NCBI GenBank assembly: GCA_018815325.1
Contig: JAHIYE010000020.1
Span: 372,001 to 436,000, forward strand
Length of the DNA: 64,000 nt
Direction: 5' to 3'
Source: Gammaproteobacteria bacterium
GTDB taxonomy: Bacteria; Pseudomonadota; Gammaproteobacteria; Burkholderiales; Burkholderiaceae_C
Part shown: piece after piece, positions 1 through 7,911 of the stretch
How the letters are laid out: each line of letters begins with the position of its first letter
How positions within the stretch are numbered: the stretch's first letter is position 1
The notes under the pieces: model-generated
What the model was told of the DNA's origin: nothing
Databases searched by the model: none
What the model saw: only the letters and a program-made list of their open reading frames with translations
Translations under genes and position numbers: made by a program

Positions 1-296
1 AGAGCCTTGAGCTGTCTGCTGATGTCTTGAGTCATGCCCCCGCTCCAGACAACGACTTTGGCATTACCTTGCAAATGGGGTTCATTGGCAAGCCGTTCCA
101 TCAAATCAAGCCCTGAATCGCCCGGCAGCATCAGATCGGTCAGTATCAGATTGAACGCGTTTTCTGCGAGCTGTTGCAGACCTTCTGCGACCGATTTGCA
201 ATACGTCAGGTCAACAGGTAACTCGGCAAATGCTACATCTACGAAGCGGCTTAGTGTGGCATCGTCTTCAATCAGCAAGACGCGTGCTTTTTTCAT
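1..296 (-). CDS. Response regulator receiver protein, partial (C-terminus beyond window)
   Basis: Reading the minus strand from ATG at 296 gives 98 codons that run off the window edge. The start is MKKARVLLIEDDATLSRF, with the acidic pair DD near residue 11 and a phospho-acceptor site in LTDLMLPGDSG, so this is the front of a CheY-like receiver domain. The output domain, if any, lies outside the window. The ATG overlaps the TGA of the HTH-receiver gene at 293-976 in an ATGA arrangement, which indicates translational coupling and one operon. It may be the second component of a cassette resembling the one at 27.9-36.7 kb. Confidence 0.85.
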   Translation of the reverse strand, partial: MKKARVLLIEDDATLSRFVDVAFAELPVDLTYCKSVAEGLQQLAENAFNLILTDLMLPGDSGLDLMERLANEPHLQGNAKVVVWSGGMTQDISRQLKA

Positions 297-976
297 CTGG
301 CAGATGTACGGGGTGCTTCTGCTTTTGCCTGGGCGAGCGCTTTTGTCAGATAAAGCGGCAATTCAGCAGCCAGGTGAGGCTTGTGAATCACAGGCAAACC
401 GGTCAATGCAAATGCGTAGGGCGCACGCTGAGACGCCTCCAGCGAGGTCATCACGATCAGCTGGCTTTGATTGAATTGCTTGTGCGACCGCAAACTGGTG
501 ATCAGGGTCGCGCCATCGATCCCAGGCAGCAGGATATCGATGATCAGGACGGCGGGCTGCAATTGTCCGGCCATGGCGAGTCCAGCGATACCGTCATTGG
601 CGATATGCAACTCAACTTCCGGAAACTGTTGATTGATCAAAAGTTTCACCAGATTCTGATAGTGAATGGAATCTTCGATAACCAACACGGTTGCCTTGAC
701 CGGCGTGTTGCCTGAGGGTTTTGTTTTCTTCCGCCCTGTCAGGTTTTGGGGATTGACTTTGGTCTGCTCATGGCGCGATTGGGATGGGCGCTCATCCAGC
801 CATTTTTGGACCGAACTGTGAGCGATGCGGCGATGGCCCCCGGATGTTTTCCATGCAGCCAGTTCGCCGCGATCGACCATCAATTGCACCGAACGCACAG
901 CCAGACCAAGGATCCTGGCTGTCTCCAGAGTCGTGAAATAGTCGGGCTCGCTGCTGCGGGAGGAAGGTGTGGTCAT
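293..976 (-). CDS. HTH (MerR/excisionase-like) - receiver response regulator
   Basis: 227 residues. Residues 14-60 form a short winged-helix domain of the excisionase/MerR N-terminal kind, with the tract LAAWKTSGGHRRI that is typical of DNA-recognition segments in this family. A charged linker (about 61-93) leads to a C-terminal receiver domain (about 94-215) with VIEDS at the acidic pocket, phospho-acceptor Asp147 in LIIDILLPGIDG and Lys199 in IHKP. The order HTH first, receiver second is the reverse of OmpR/NarL proteins. It is clearly paralogous to the protein at 36131-36739. It diverges from the HD-GYP gene and is translationally coupled to the receiver gene downstream. Likely role: phosphorylation-controlled transcription factor; its target genes cannot be read here. 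Confidence 0.88.
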   Translation of the reverse strand: MTTPSSRSSEPDYFTTLETARILGLAVRSVQLMVDRGELAAWKTSGGHRRIAHSSVQKWLDERPSQSRHEQTKVNPQNLTGRKKTKPSGNTPVKATVLVIEDSIHYQNLVKLLINQQFPEVELHIANDGIAGLAMAGQLQPAVLIIDILLPGIDGATLITSLRSHKQFNQSQLIVMTSLEASQRAPYAFALTGLPVIHKPHLAAELPLYLTKALAQAKAEAPRTSAR

Positions 977-1022
977 ACGGCAAATTCTATCTAATCATGG
1001 GGTCATTTTGATGTGATAGCCG

Positions 1023-1053
1023 GATAAATATGATAATATTGATAAATATGAAT
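1023..1053. promoter_or_regulatory. AT-rich direct repeats, candidate operator
   Basis: The 11-base unit GATAAATATGA occurs at 1023-1033 and again at 1041-1051, a spacing of 18 bases, in an otherwise GC-rich region between the divergent HTH-receiver gene (start 976) and the HD-GYP gene. A near copy of the first unit (GATAGATATGATA, 12 of 13 matches) lies upstream of the paralogous HTH-receiver gene at 36874-36886. This makes it a candidate binding site for these regulators. AT-richness alone could also reflect a promoter, so the call is tentative. Confidence 0.45.
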
Positions 1054-1153
1054 GTGACAGGCATGCAACATGAAGATTTCAGAAATTCATTTGAGAGACG
1101 CGGAGCCGTGTTCAAGTGGGGCGGTGGTCTGTGCGCCTGAGAGGGGTATGGAT

Positions 1154-1906
1154 ATGACACTCAACTCATCGTTGTCACAGCCGTGTTTTGCCGAGAATGC
1201 AAGCATCCAGATGGAACGGATGGTGCTTGACTTTAGGCAAATGTATCGGCAGCGCAACGAAGCTCGCGAAGAGGTAACACGAGCACACCATGAGGCTTTG
1301 TTGCGCTTGTCATTGGCGGCAGATTTCAAGGATGACGATACCGGTGTTCATATCGTCCGAATTGGTTACCTGTCCGAGGCACTGGCCCTGTTGCTCGGGC
1401 AGACACCCAGGCAGGCGGGGATGCTGAAGAAGGCGGCCCCCATGCACGACATAGGAAAAATTGGTGTTCCTGACAGTGTTTTAAAGAAACCCGGGGCATT
1501 CTCTGCGGCAGATCGGATCACGATGAACCAGCATCCCGCCATCGGTGCTCAGATATTGGGTGGAACACGGATATCCCTGTTTGATCTGGCTGCGGAGATC
1601 GCACTCTCGCACCATGAGCGCTGGGACGGGCAGGGCTATCCAGCAGGAAAATCCGGAGAGCAGATTCCCCTGGTGGGGCGAATCGTGGCAGTAGTTGACT
1701 TCTTCGATGCCCTCACGATGGATCGTTGCTATCGCAAGGCCTTTGCGGATGACGTTGCGCTCAACATGCTTGCCTCACAGCGGGGGCTGGCCTTCGATCC
1801 GAACATCGTGGATGTCTTTCTCGCCAATTCCGGCGAGATGATTGCACTGCGCGAGCGTATCAATCAGGCCAGCCTGACTTTTTCTGACCTGATCGATGTT
1901 GCCTGA
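1154..1906 (+). CDS. HD-GYP domain cyclic-di-GMP phosphodiesterase
   Basis: 250 residues from the ATG at 1154, which has GAGGGG seven bases upstream; an in-frame ATG at 1070 would add 28 residues but has no clear ribosome site. The HD-GYP domain spans about residues 45-235: DDTGVH, MHDIGKIGVPD (His98-Asp99), HHERWDGQGYP (Gly161-Tyr162-Pro163). All metal-ligand and GYP residues expected of an active enzyme are present. There is no receiver domain; a short charged helical stretch precedes the domain. Probably cytoplasmic and hydrolyses c-di-GMP. It begins a plus-strand group with a solute-binding protein and a histidine kinase. Confidence 0.9.
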   Translation: MTLNSSLSQPCFAENASIQMERMVLDFRQMYRQRNEAREEVTRAHHEALLRLSLAADFKDDDTGVHIVRIGYLSEALALLLGQTPRQAGMLKKAAPMHDIGKIGVPDSVLKKPGAFSAADRITMNQHPAIGAQILGGTRISLFDLAAEIALSHHERWDGQGYPAGKSGEQIPLVGRIVAVVDFFDALTMDRCYRKAFADDVALNMLASQRGLAFDPNIVDVFLANSGEMIALRERINQASLTFSDLIDVA

Positions 1907-1940
1907 CCAGAACCTGTGCTTGCGGAAAGGGATAGCCAGT

Positions 1941-2756
1941 ATGAAAAAGCAGCTGAATCTGGTTACCGAATATGTCTTGCGATTGGCCCTGATTCTGGGT
2001 GGGTTGCTGATAAGTGCCGGTTTGGCGAGCGCAGAGCCAGTACTTGAGCGGGTGAAATTATCAGGGGTGCTCAAGGTCTGCATCTGGCCTGATTATTACG
2101 GCATCAGTTTTCGCAGTCCCCGCACCGGAATACTGCAGGGCATCGATATTGATTTGTCTGCAGAATTAGCACGCGAACTCAAGGCCAGAGTTTCCTATAT
2201 TGATTCCTCTTTTGCGACATTGATAGAAGATGTCAATCAGGGACGATGTGATGTCGCTATGTTCGCCATCGGCTTGTTGCCGAGCCGTACAAAACACTTG
2301 CGGTTTACCCGGCCCTATCTGCAGAGCAGCATTTATGGGCTAGCTGCAAAAGGTAACCAAGTGGTCCGCGGGTGGAGTGATCTTGATAAGCCGGGTGTTG
2401 TTGTTGCCGTACAGGCGGGAACCTTCATGGAGCCTGTCATGGTCGATTACCTCAAGCATGCGCAGCTGATGGTGGTGAGGCCGCCGGCTACTCGTGAGCG
2501 GGAGCTTGAGTCAGGCCGTGCGGATGTCTTCATGACGGATTACCCATACAGCCGCCGCCTGCTCGACAACGCAGACTGGGCCATCCTGATATCACCCCCG
2601 TCGCCCTTCCATCCGCTCCCGTATGCGTACGCCGTCAGGCCCGGCGATGATGCCTGGTTCTCGTATGTCGATGGTTTTGTTTCACGCATCAAGGAAGACG
2701 GCAGACTTGATGCTGCAGCCAAACGTCATGGACTGACGGAAATCGTGGTTCGATGA
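1941..2756 (+). CDS. Periplasmic amino-acid-type solute-binding protein (SBP_bac_3 family)
   Basis: 271 residues from ATG 1941 (AAAGGGA upstream); the longer frame from 1896 would overlap the HD-GYP gene and spoil the signal peptide. An N-terminal segment (LRLALILGGLLISAGLASA) is a signal sequence with cleavage after ASA. The mature part has the family marks LKVCIWPDYYGISF, GILQGIDIDLSAELAREL and DVAMFAIGLLPSRTKHL. No permease or ATPase genes adjoin it; instead it sits 35 bases before a membrane histidine kinase. This suggests it acts as a periplasmic sensor partner rather than a transport component, although transport with distant genes cannot be excluded. Confidence 0.85.
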   Translation: MKKQLNLVTEYVLRLALILGGLLISAGLASAEPVLERVKLSGVLKVCIWPDYYGISFRSPRTGILQGIDIDLSAELARELKARVSYIDSSFATLIEDVNQGRCDVAMFAIGLLPSRTKHLRFTRPYLQSSIYGLAAKGNQVVRGWSDLDKPGVVVAVQAGTFMEPVMVDYLKHAQLMVVRPPATRERELESGRADVFMTDYPYSRRLLDNADWAILISPPSPFHPLPYAYAVRPGDDAWFSYVDGFVSRIKEDGRLDAAAKRHGLTEIVVR

Positions 2757-2791
2757 CGGGCTCGCGATAGCCGTCAGTCAAGCGGTGTTTT

Positions 2792-5296
2792 ATGCATTAC
2801 TCAAGGATCACGCTTTGGCTCGGTAGTCGGGTCGCGCTCTGGAGCGGAACACTGCTGGCATTGTCAGTGATAGGGGCATTGGTCTCGCTCGGCTGGTATC
2901 AGCATGCCAGCATTCTGAAAGCGGATCTGGCGCGAGCTGAGCTCATGGCTCGAGTCCTGGATGACAATGCGACAAGAACGATCGAAACAGTTTCAGTCGT
3001 TCTCGATTCCGTGTCTGAGAAACTGACCAGTAAGACGGCTTCGCTGGATGAGGCAAGAGCGAACTCGGCCCTGGCTGATATACGCGCTAATTTCCCGGTT
3101 TTGCGTGATCTGGCTGTGTTGAACGAAGATGGTCAGGTATTGGCAAGCTCATCGGATGCAGATATCCATGCGGTGCTGGACCAGGGGCGTTTGGGGCCAT
3201 GGCCCGCTGCAGGGCGCGAAAAACTAGGGGCATTCGTATCGGCACGAGGACTTTCCGATCTGGTGGCTGGTAATTCGCGACAAGTGCCGCCTGGCGTCGG
3301 GGTTATTCCATTGTTGCGGACCATCCAATGGCGCTCAGGCCAACAGCTGCTGTTGCTGGCCTTGATCAATCCCGGGGGTTTTACCAACTTTCAAGCGATG
3401 ACGCTGGGCGATACGGGCAGTGCAGCCATGCTGTTGAGTTACACCGGGGAGTTGCTTGCCGCCAGCAGCGAGGCCATGCCAGTGCCCGGGAGCCAGCTCA
3501 ACTGGCATCCCGTCTTTCGTCATTACCTGCCTCACCAAGAATACGCCAGCTACCTAGGACAGGGTGTTGATGCGGGGAAAAAGATTGTTGCATTTCGCGT
3601 ATCGAGATTACTGCCTCTGGTGGTTGTGGTGGAGCAGCCTTATGCAGAAACGGTGACGCACTGGATCGCTGTCATGCGCGGTTTTGGTCTGGTTGGTGCA
3701 TGCTTCATCGCATTTGTTGTGATAACCGTGATGGCGGCCCAGCGAAGTCTTCGTGTGAGAGAGTCGGTGCGAAAAGAACTCGATACAGTGCAGATACAGG
3801 TAGCACAACGTGAACAGGAGATGAGTGTTCTCGTGAAAAGTGTCCAGGAGCTGATTTTCCGGACAGATGACAAAGGCATCGTTACCTTTGTCAATGAGCG
3901 CTGGACCGAAATGACGGGTGAGCCCAGGCAAGTTGCCTTGAGGAGGCATTTTTCCGAGCTGGTCGAGTCGGAGGACAGGGCGGTTGTGGCTGCACTTTTT
4001 GAACACGATGAGATCAGTCGTGTCAGTACTGCGTCGGCAGTGATACGGGCGCACAACGGTGCAGAGCGGCATATGGAGATTTTCGTGGCGCCGTTGCGGG
4101 GGCCTGCCGGGATTACGGGATTTGCGGGTAGCGCCATGAATGTCACCAGTCGCTGGCTCGCGCAGCAGGCATTGCGTCAGCAACTTGCTTTTACCGAGTT
4201 GTTGCTGGAAATTAGCCCGCAACCGATTTGCATGTTCAACAACACAGGCCGGTACCAGATGGTCAATCGAGCCTGGGAGAACTTCATCGGCTTTCCACGG
4301 GCGGAGGTGGTTGGGCTTACCAGCTCGGAATTCATGTCTCCTCGCGAAGCCGCTATTCACGATGAAAACAATGCTGCACTGTTGCAAAACGCAGGTCAGG
4401 TGCGCTACGAAGCGCAGGCGCTGCATCGTGATGGCCGACGGCGGGATGTCGTCATTGCCAAGGTGCCCGTATCAGGGGAAAACGGGCTGGCTGTTGGAAT
4501 CCTGTGCACCTTGATCGATGTGAGCGAGTTTCGGGAGGCTGAACGCGCGATCTTCGAAGCCAAGGAGTTGGCAGAGGAAGCGTCACGAGCGAAGACGGAA
4601 TTCATCTCGAATATCAGTCATGAGTTGCGTACGCCGCTACAGTCTATTCTCGGTTTTTCAGAACTGGGTCTTGTCCGGGGGGGCGGTCAGCCTCAATTCA
4701 AAGGCATGTTTCTGGATATCAATTCGGCAGGACACCGGATGCTTGCACTCGTCAACGATCTGCTTGATCTTTCAAAATTTGACAGTCTTCTGGAGTTGGG
4801 TGATATCTCGGATGAGGGTTGCATAGACCTCAGTCAAGCGCTGCGCTCGGTTTTGAACGAACTGTCGCCGCAGGTGTTGAACCGGGGGGTGAGGGTGCAA
4901 CTGGACCTGGACCCTGTGCCATTGCCAGCTGCGATTCCTCCATTCCGATTCGAGCAGATCATGCGCAATATCGTTGCCAATGCAATCAAGTTTTCACCCA
5001 TAGGGGCAAGCATCTTCGTACGAGGTGAGCGTAGCAATCATGGCGAGGTGCACTTCAGTGTGCGGGATCATGGACCAGGCATTCCCGTCAATGAGCTGGA
5101 CAAAATATTTGAAGCCTTTCACCAGTCAAGTCTGACCAAAGATGGCTCCGGCGGGACGGGGCTGGGATTGGCAATCAGCCGCAAAATTGCCAAGGCGTAT
5201 GGTGGTCGAATCGAAGCCGCCAACATGCTTGGTAGTGGTGCCGTATTCAGTGTCTACTTGCCATCTTGCGAGCTGACGCAGGGGACTGAAGTCTGA
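2792..5296 (+). CDS. Membrane PAS-PAS sensor histidine kinase
   Basis: 834 residues. Two membrane segments (about 10-32 and 290-312) bracket a ~255-residue periplasmic sensor region of the extended PAS/Cache kind. Two cytoplasmic PAS domains follow (about 346-455 and 466-585), then a HisKA dimerisation helix with His610 in ISHELRTPL, and a HATPase_c domain with NIVANAIKFSP, Asp759 in RDHGPGIP and GGTGLGLAIS. All boxes of an active kinase are present and there is no attached receiver, so it must signal to a separate protein. The HTH-receiver and the truncated receiver on the other strand are candidates. The preceding solute-binding protein may deliver ligand to the periplasmic domain. Confidence 0.92.
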   Translation: MHYSRITLWLGSRVALWSGTLLALSVIGALVSLGWYQHASILKADLARAELMARVLDDNATRTIETVSVVLDSVSEKLTSKTASLDEARANSALADIRANFPVLRDLAVLNEDGQVLASSSDADIHAVLDQGRLGPWPAAGREKLGAFVSARGLSDLVAGNSRQVPPGVGVIPLLRTIQWRSGQQLLLLALINPGGFTNFQAMTLGDTGSAAMLLSYTGELLAASSEAMPVPGSQLNWHPVFRHYLPHQEYASYLGQGVDAGKKIVAFRVSRLLPLVVVVEQPYAETVTHWIAVMRGFGLVGACFIAFVVITVMAAQRSLRVRESVRKELDTVQIQVAQREQEMSVLVKSVQELIFRTDDKGIVTFVNERWTEMTGEPRQVALRRHFSELVESEDRAVVAALFEHDEISRVSTASAVIRAHNGAERHMEIFVAPLRGPAGITGFAGSAMNVTSRWLAQQALRQQLAFTELLLEISPQPICMFNNTGRYQMVNRAWENFIGFPRAEVVGLTSSEFMSPREAAIHDENNAALLQNAGQVRYEAQALHRDGRRRDVVIAKVPVSGENGLAVGILCTLIDVSEFREAERAIFEAKELAEEASRAKTEFISNISHELRTPLQSILGFSELGLVRGGGQPQFKGMFLDINSAGHRMLALVNDLLDLSKFDSLLELGDISDEGCIDLSQALRSVLNELSPQVLNRGVRVQLDLDPVPLPAAIPPFRFEQIMRNIVANAIKFSPIGASIFVRGERSNHGEVHFSVRDHGPGIPVNELDKIFEAFHQSSLTKDGSGGTGLGLAISRKIAKAYGGRIEAANMLGSGAVFSVYLPSCELTQGTEV

Positions 5297-5371
5297 CCGC
5301 GTCTGTTTGTGTGGGCTTACCCTGCCCAGGGTTCCATCGCGAAGAGCGAGCATAAAGGCGGCAGTGTCCCC

Positions 5372-6202
5372 CTACATGGCCCAAATACGCGGGTTGACGG
5401 CGGGCAGTGCCCAGAGCGTCTGGCGCCAGATGGCGCGAATGGATTTCAGCAGATCCATCACGGGCTCGACCAGCGGGGCGAGCACGCGCACGACAATCAC
5501 CTGTCCATCCGGGCTGGTGCAGCCAGTCAGGCTGGCCAGCGGATGAGCGGCAATGACCTGGCGTGCAAGTTCCAGCGCCTGTTCGCGCCGGGCTCTGTCA
5601 AGCGGGCTGCCACTGAGAAAAAAGACCGAGCCCATGCAACGCTGACCCGCCAGGCCCAGTGGGCTGTTCAGCAGGCGTCTGTCGGTGGCGTCAATGCGTC
5701 CGCGTTCCAGCCAGACACCGGGCAATTCGATGTGTTGGCAATAGCTGCCTTGTTCAAAGGCTTGTCCCGCTTGAGGCAGGCCGAGTGCGGTCACGTCCCA
5801 GCCCATGAACTCGGCTCCTGGTGCGAGCGTCAGACGCAGCCGGTTTTCGGCGATGCAGTGGTTGTAGCAGATGGTCTCCAGCGGCAGCCATTCCATGCGG
5901 GCACCAGCCTGCAGTGTCAGCTCGGTGTCCTGCACCGCGGGCTCTCCAAGCGAGCGGTAAAAGCGGGTGGCTCCTGGTGTCGTGACCAAGCCATGTGCAC
6001 CTGTTGACGCGTTGGCCCGGATCTGCAGGGTGTCACCTCCCACCAGGCCACCAGGCGGGTGCACCAGCACGTTATGGCAGATGGCATCGCCCTCGGGATA
6101 GAGGCTTTGCAGGATGCGCAGCGGGCCATCATGTTCGTAACGGGCGACCGTACGGGCGGCTTCTGCGCGGTAGTCAAGCTGTAGTCGGGCAAGCCAGGAC
6201 AT
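5372..6202 (-). CDS. ureD: Urease accessory protein UreD (orphan)
   Basis: 276 residues, the usual length for UreD/UreH, which with UreF and UreG helps carry nickel and CO2 into the urease active site. Family marks include VHPPGGLVGGDTL, TTPGATRFYRS, WLPLETICYNHC and GWDVTALGLP. It is the last gene of the importer operon, 24 bases after the permease. In known urease clusters ureD is followed by ureABC and ureEFG; here the next gene is an unrelated kinase on the other strand, so the structural genes must be elsewhere or lost. The frame is intact. See the findings for a possible rearrangement. Confidence 0.92.
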   Translation of the reverse strand: MSWLARLQLDYRAEAARTVARYEHDGPLRILQSLYPEGDAICHNVLVHPPGGLVGGDTLQIRANASTGAHGLVTTPGATRFYRSLGEPAVQDTELTLQAGARMEWLPLETICYNHCIAENRLRLTLAPGAEFMGWDVTALGLPQAGQAFEQGSYCQHIELPGVWLERGRIDATDRRLLNSPLGLAGQRCMGSVFFLSGSPLDRARREQALELARQVIAAHPLASLTGCTSPDGQVIVVRVLAPLVEPVMDLLKSIRAIWRQTLWALPAVNPRIWAM

Positions 6203-6226
6203 GCGGGATGGGGGCGCTGCTTGTGT

Positions 6227-6994
6227 TCAGGTATTTTGCGAGCCGCGATGTGCCCAGCCCGTGGTGTGCTTCTCCACATAGCTGAACAGTTCGTACATCA
6301 CCATGGCCATGGCCCCCACGACGACCAGGCCGCTGAAAGCCAGGCCCATCTGCATGGACGAGCCGGCCGAGATCAGCAGGTAGCCGATGCCTTCATTCGA
6401 GGCCGTCATCTCAGACACCGTGGTGCCTACAAAGGCCAGCGTGATGGCCACCTTGAGCGAGCCATAGAAGTAGGGCATGGAACGCGGCAACCCGACCTTG
6501 ACCAGCACATCCCAGCGCTTGGCGCCCAGTACGCGCAGCACGTCTTCGAGTTCGGGCTCCAGCGTGGCCAGACCGGTGGCGATGTTGACCATGATGGGGA
6601 AGAAGGAGATCAGGAAAGCCGTGAGGATGGCCGGTCCGATGCCGATGCCGAACCACACAACAAGAATCGGCACGAAGGCCGCCTTGGGCAGCGCATTGAA
6701 TGCCGTCATGAGCGGGTAGACCGCTGCATAGGCCAGGCGGGAGCTGCCGATCAGAAAGCCCAGCATCACACCCACCACAATGGCGATACCAAAACCGGCC
6801 ATGGTGACCCAGTAGGTTCGCCAGGCATGGGCTGCGATGATGCCCTTGAACTCCCAGAACTGGGTCCAGATGCGCCAGGGGCTTGGGAAGATGAATTCGG
6901 ACACATTGAAGGCCGAGCAGATGATCTGCCAGAGCAGCAGCACCGCAACCAGCAGGATCCAGGGGGACCAGGTTTCGAAACGTTTGTTTTGCAT
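6227..6994 (-). CDS. ABC transporter permease, NitT/TauT (SsuC/TauC) family
   Basis: 255 residues with about six membrane segments. The cytoplasmic EAA-type loop is visible around ATLEPELEDVLRVLGAKRWD, followed by KVGLPRSMPYFYGSLKVAI, which is the coupling-helix region that meets the ATPase. Family members import nitrate, taurine, alkylsulfonates, pyrimidine precursors or similar small molecules. It starts eight bases after the ATPase gene stop and is followed by ureD, so the operon order is binding protein, ATPase, permease, ureD. The linkage to ureD and to purine genes suggests a nitrogen-rich substrate, but the actual ligand is not known. Confidence 0.9.
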   Translation of the reverse strand: MQNKRFETWSPWILLVAVLLLWQIICSAFNVSEFIFPSPWRIWTQFWEFKGIIAAHAWRTYWVTMAGFGIAIVVGVMLGFLIGSSRLAYAAVYPLMTAFNALPKAAFVPILVVWFGIGIGPAILTAFLISFFPIMVNIATGLATLEPELEDVLRVLGAKRWDVLVKVGLPRSMPYFYGSLKVAITLAFVGTTVSEMTASNEGIGYLLISAGSSMQMGLAFSGLVVVGAMAMVMYELFSYVEKHTTGWAHRGSQNT

Positions 6995-7002
6995 GACAGG
7001 GT

Positions 7003-7827
7003 CTACTGGCTGATGGGAGCGCCGGTTTTGCGCAAGGCGCCGATGTGGCCGCGCAACTCGTGCACGATGTCGGTGAACTCCTTGGTGTAGGTGATTTCCA
7101 GCTCTCGCGGCTGGGGCAGGTCGATCTCGCGCTTGACCACGAAGCGGCCTGGACTCTTGCTCATCACATAGACGGTATCGGCAAGAAACACGGACTCTCG
7201 CAGATCGTGCGTGACCAGGATCACGTTGAATTTCTGCTCGGTCCAGAGGTCACGCAGGATGCACCAGAGCTCCTCGCGCGTGAAGGCGTCGAGCGCACCG
7301 AAGGGCTCGTCAAGCAGCAGCATCTTGGGCTCATGAATGAGCGCCCGGCAGATGCTCGCGCGCTGCTGCATGCCACCCGAGAGTTGCCAGGGGAACTTGT
7401 CTTCATACCCGCCCAGCCCCACCTTTTGCAGCAAGCGGCAGGCACGCTCGGCGTATTCCTTGCGCTTGGCCTTGAAGTTGCTGCGGTAGGGCTCGACGAT
7501 CTCCAGCGGCAGCAGCACATTGTCCAGGGTGGTGCGCCAGGGCAGCAGGGAGGATGACTGAAAGGCCATGCCCGAGATCTTGAGCGGCCCGGTTACAGGG
7601 GCGCCATCGATCAGGATCTTGCCCATCGAGGGCATTCGCAGACCGGTGGTGAGCTTCATGAAGGTGGACTTGCCGCAACCGGAAGGTCCCACGATCGCGA
7701 TGAACTCCCCCTGTTGCACGTGCAGGTTGATGGCCTCGACGGCAAAGTGGTTCTGGGCCAGCAACTCGTCGTTGTAGGCCAGCCAGACGTCTGAGAAGTT
7801 GATGAAACTGGATGGGGCGGCAGACAT
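7003..7827 (-). CDS. ABC transporter ATP-binding protein, NitT/TauT family
   Basis: 274 residues. Walker A GPSGCGKST, signature LSGGMQQR, Walker B LLLDEPFGALD and the switch His in LVTHDLRE are all intact, so this is an active nucleotide-binding subunit of an importer. It lies directly upstream of the permease and downstream of the binding-protein gene, but is separated from the latter by a hairpin with a T-run (7853-7878) that should lower its expression relative to the binding protein. Substrate assignment follows that of the operon and is not certain. Confidence 0.92.
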   Translation of the reverse strand: MSAAPSSFINFSDVWLAYNDELLAQNHFAVEAINLHVQQGEFIAIVGPSGCGKSTFMKLTTGLRMPSMGKILIDGAPVTGPLKISGMAFQSSSLLPWRTTLDNVLLPLEIVEPYRSNFKAKRKEYAERACRLLQKVGLGGYEDKFPWQLSGGMQQRASICRALIHEPKMLLLDEPFGALDAFTREELWCILRDLWTEQKFNVILVTHDLRESVFLADTVYVMSKSPGRFVVKREIDLPQPRELEITYTKEFTDIVHELRGHIGALRKTGAPISQ

Positions 7828-7852
7828 CAGGAAATTTTATGCATTAAATTGG

Positions 7853-7878
7853 AAAAAGCCCCTTTCTGGAAGGGGCTT
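7853..7878 (-). terminator. Intrinsic terminator / intra-operon attenuator
   Basis: On the minus strand AAGCCCCTT, a five-base loop and AAGGGGCTT form a perfect 9-bp stem followed by TTTTTCC. It lies between the binding-protein gene stop (7912) and the ATPase start (7827). Partial termination here would make more binding protein than ATPase/permease, as is common for importers. Confidence 0.75.
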
Positions 7879-7882
7879 CTTT

Positions 7883-7900
7883 GCTATCAAAATAGTAGTG
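7883..7900 (+). repeat. Half copy of the dispersed GCTA-AGC repeat (weak)
   Basis: GCTATCAAAATAGTAGT matches the first part of the ~51-bp repeat described at 41576-41636 (GCTA at position 1, AG at 15-16), but the second half with GGCT and GCCAA is absent. It abuts the attenuator hairpin. It may be a decayed copy or chance. Confidence 0.35.
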
Positions 7901-7911
7901 ATCGACCGATC

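Noticed and set aside
3608-4426. 272-codon frame antisense to the histidine kinase
   Set aside because: Kinase domains on the other strand are unambiguous; this is a shadow.
5297-5371. Possible insertion-sequence remnant at the ureD/kinase junction
   Set aside because: No terminal inverted repeat, target duplication or transposase fragment could be seen; a rearrangement remains an inference only.
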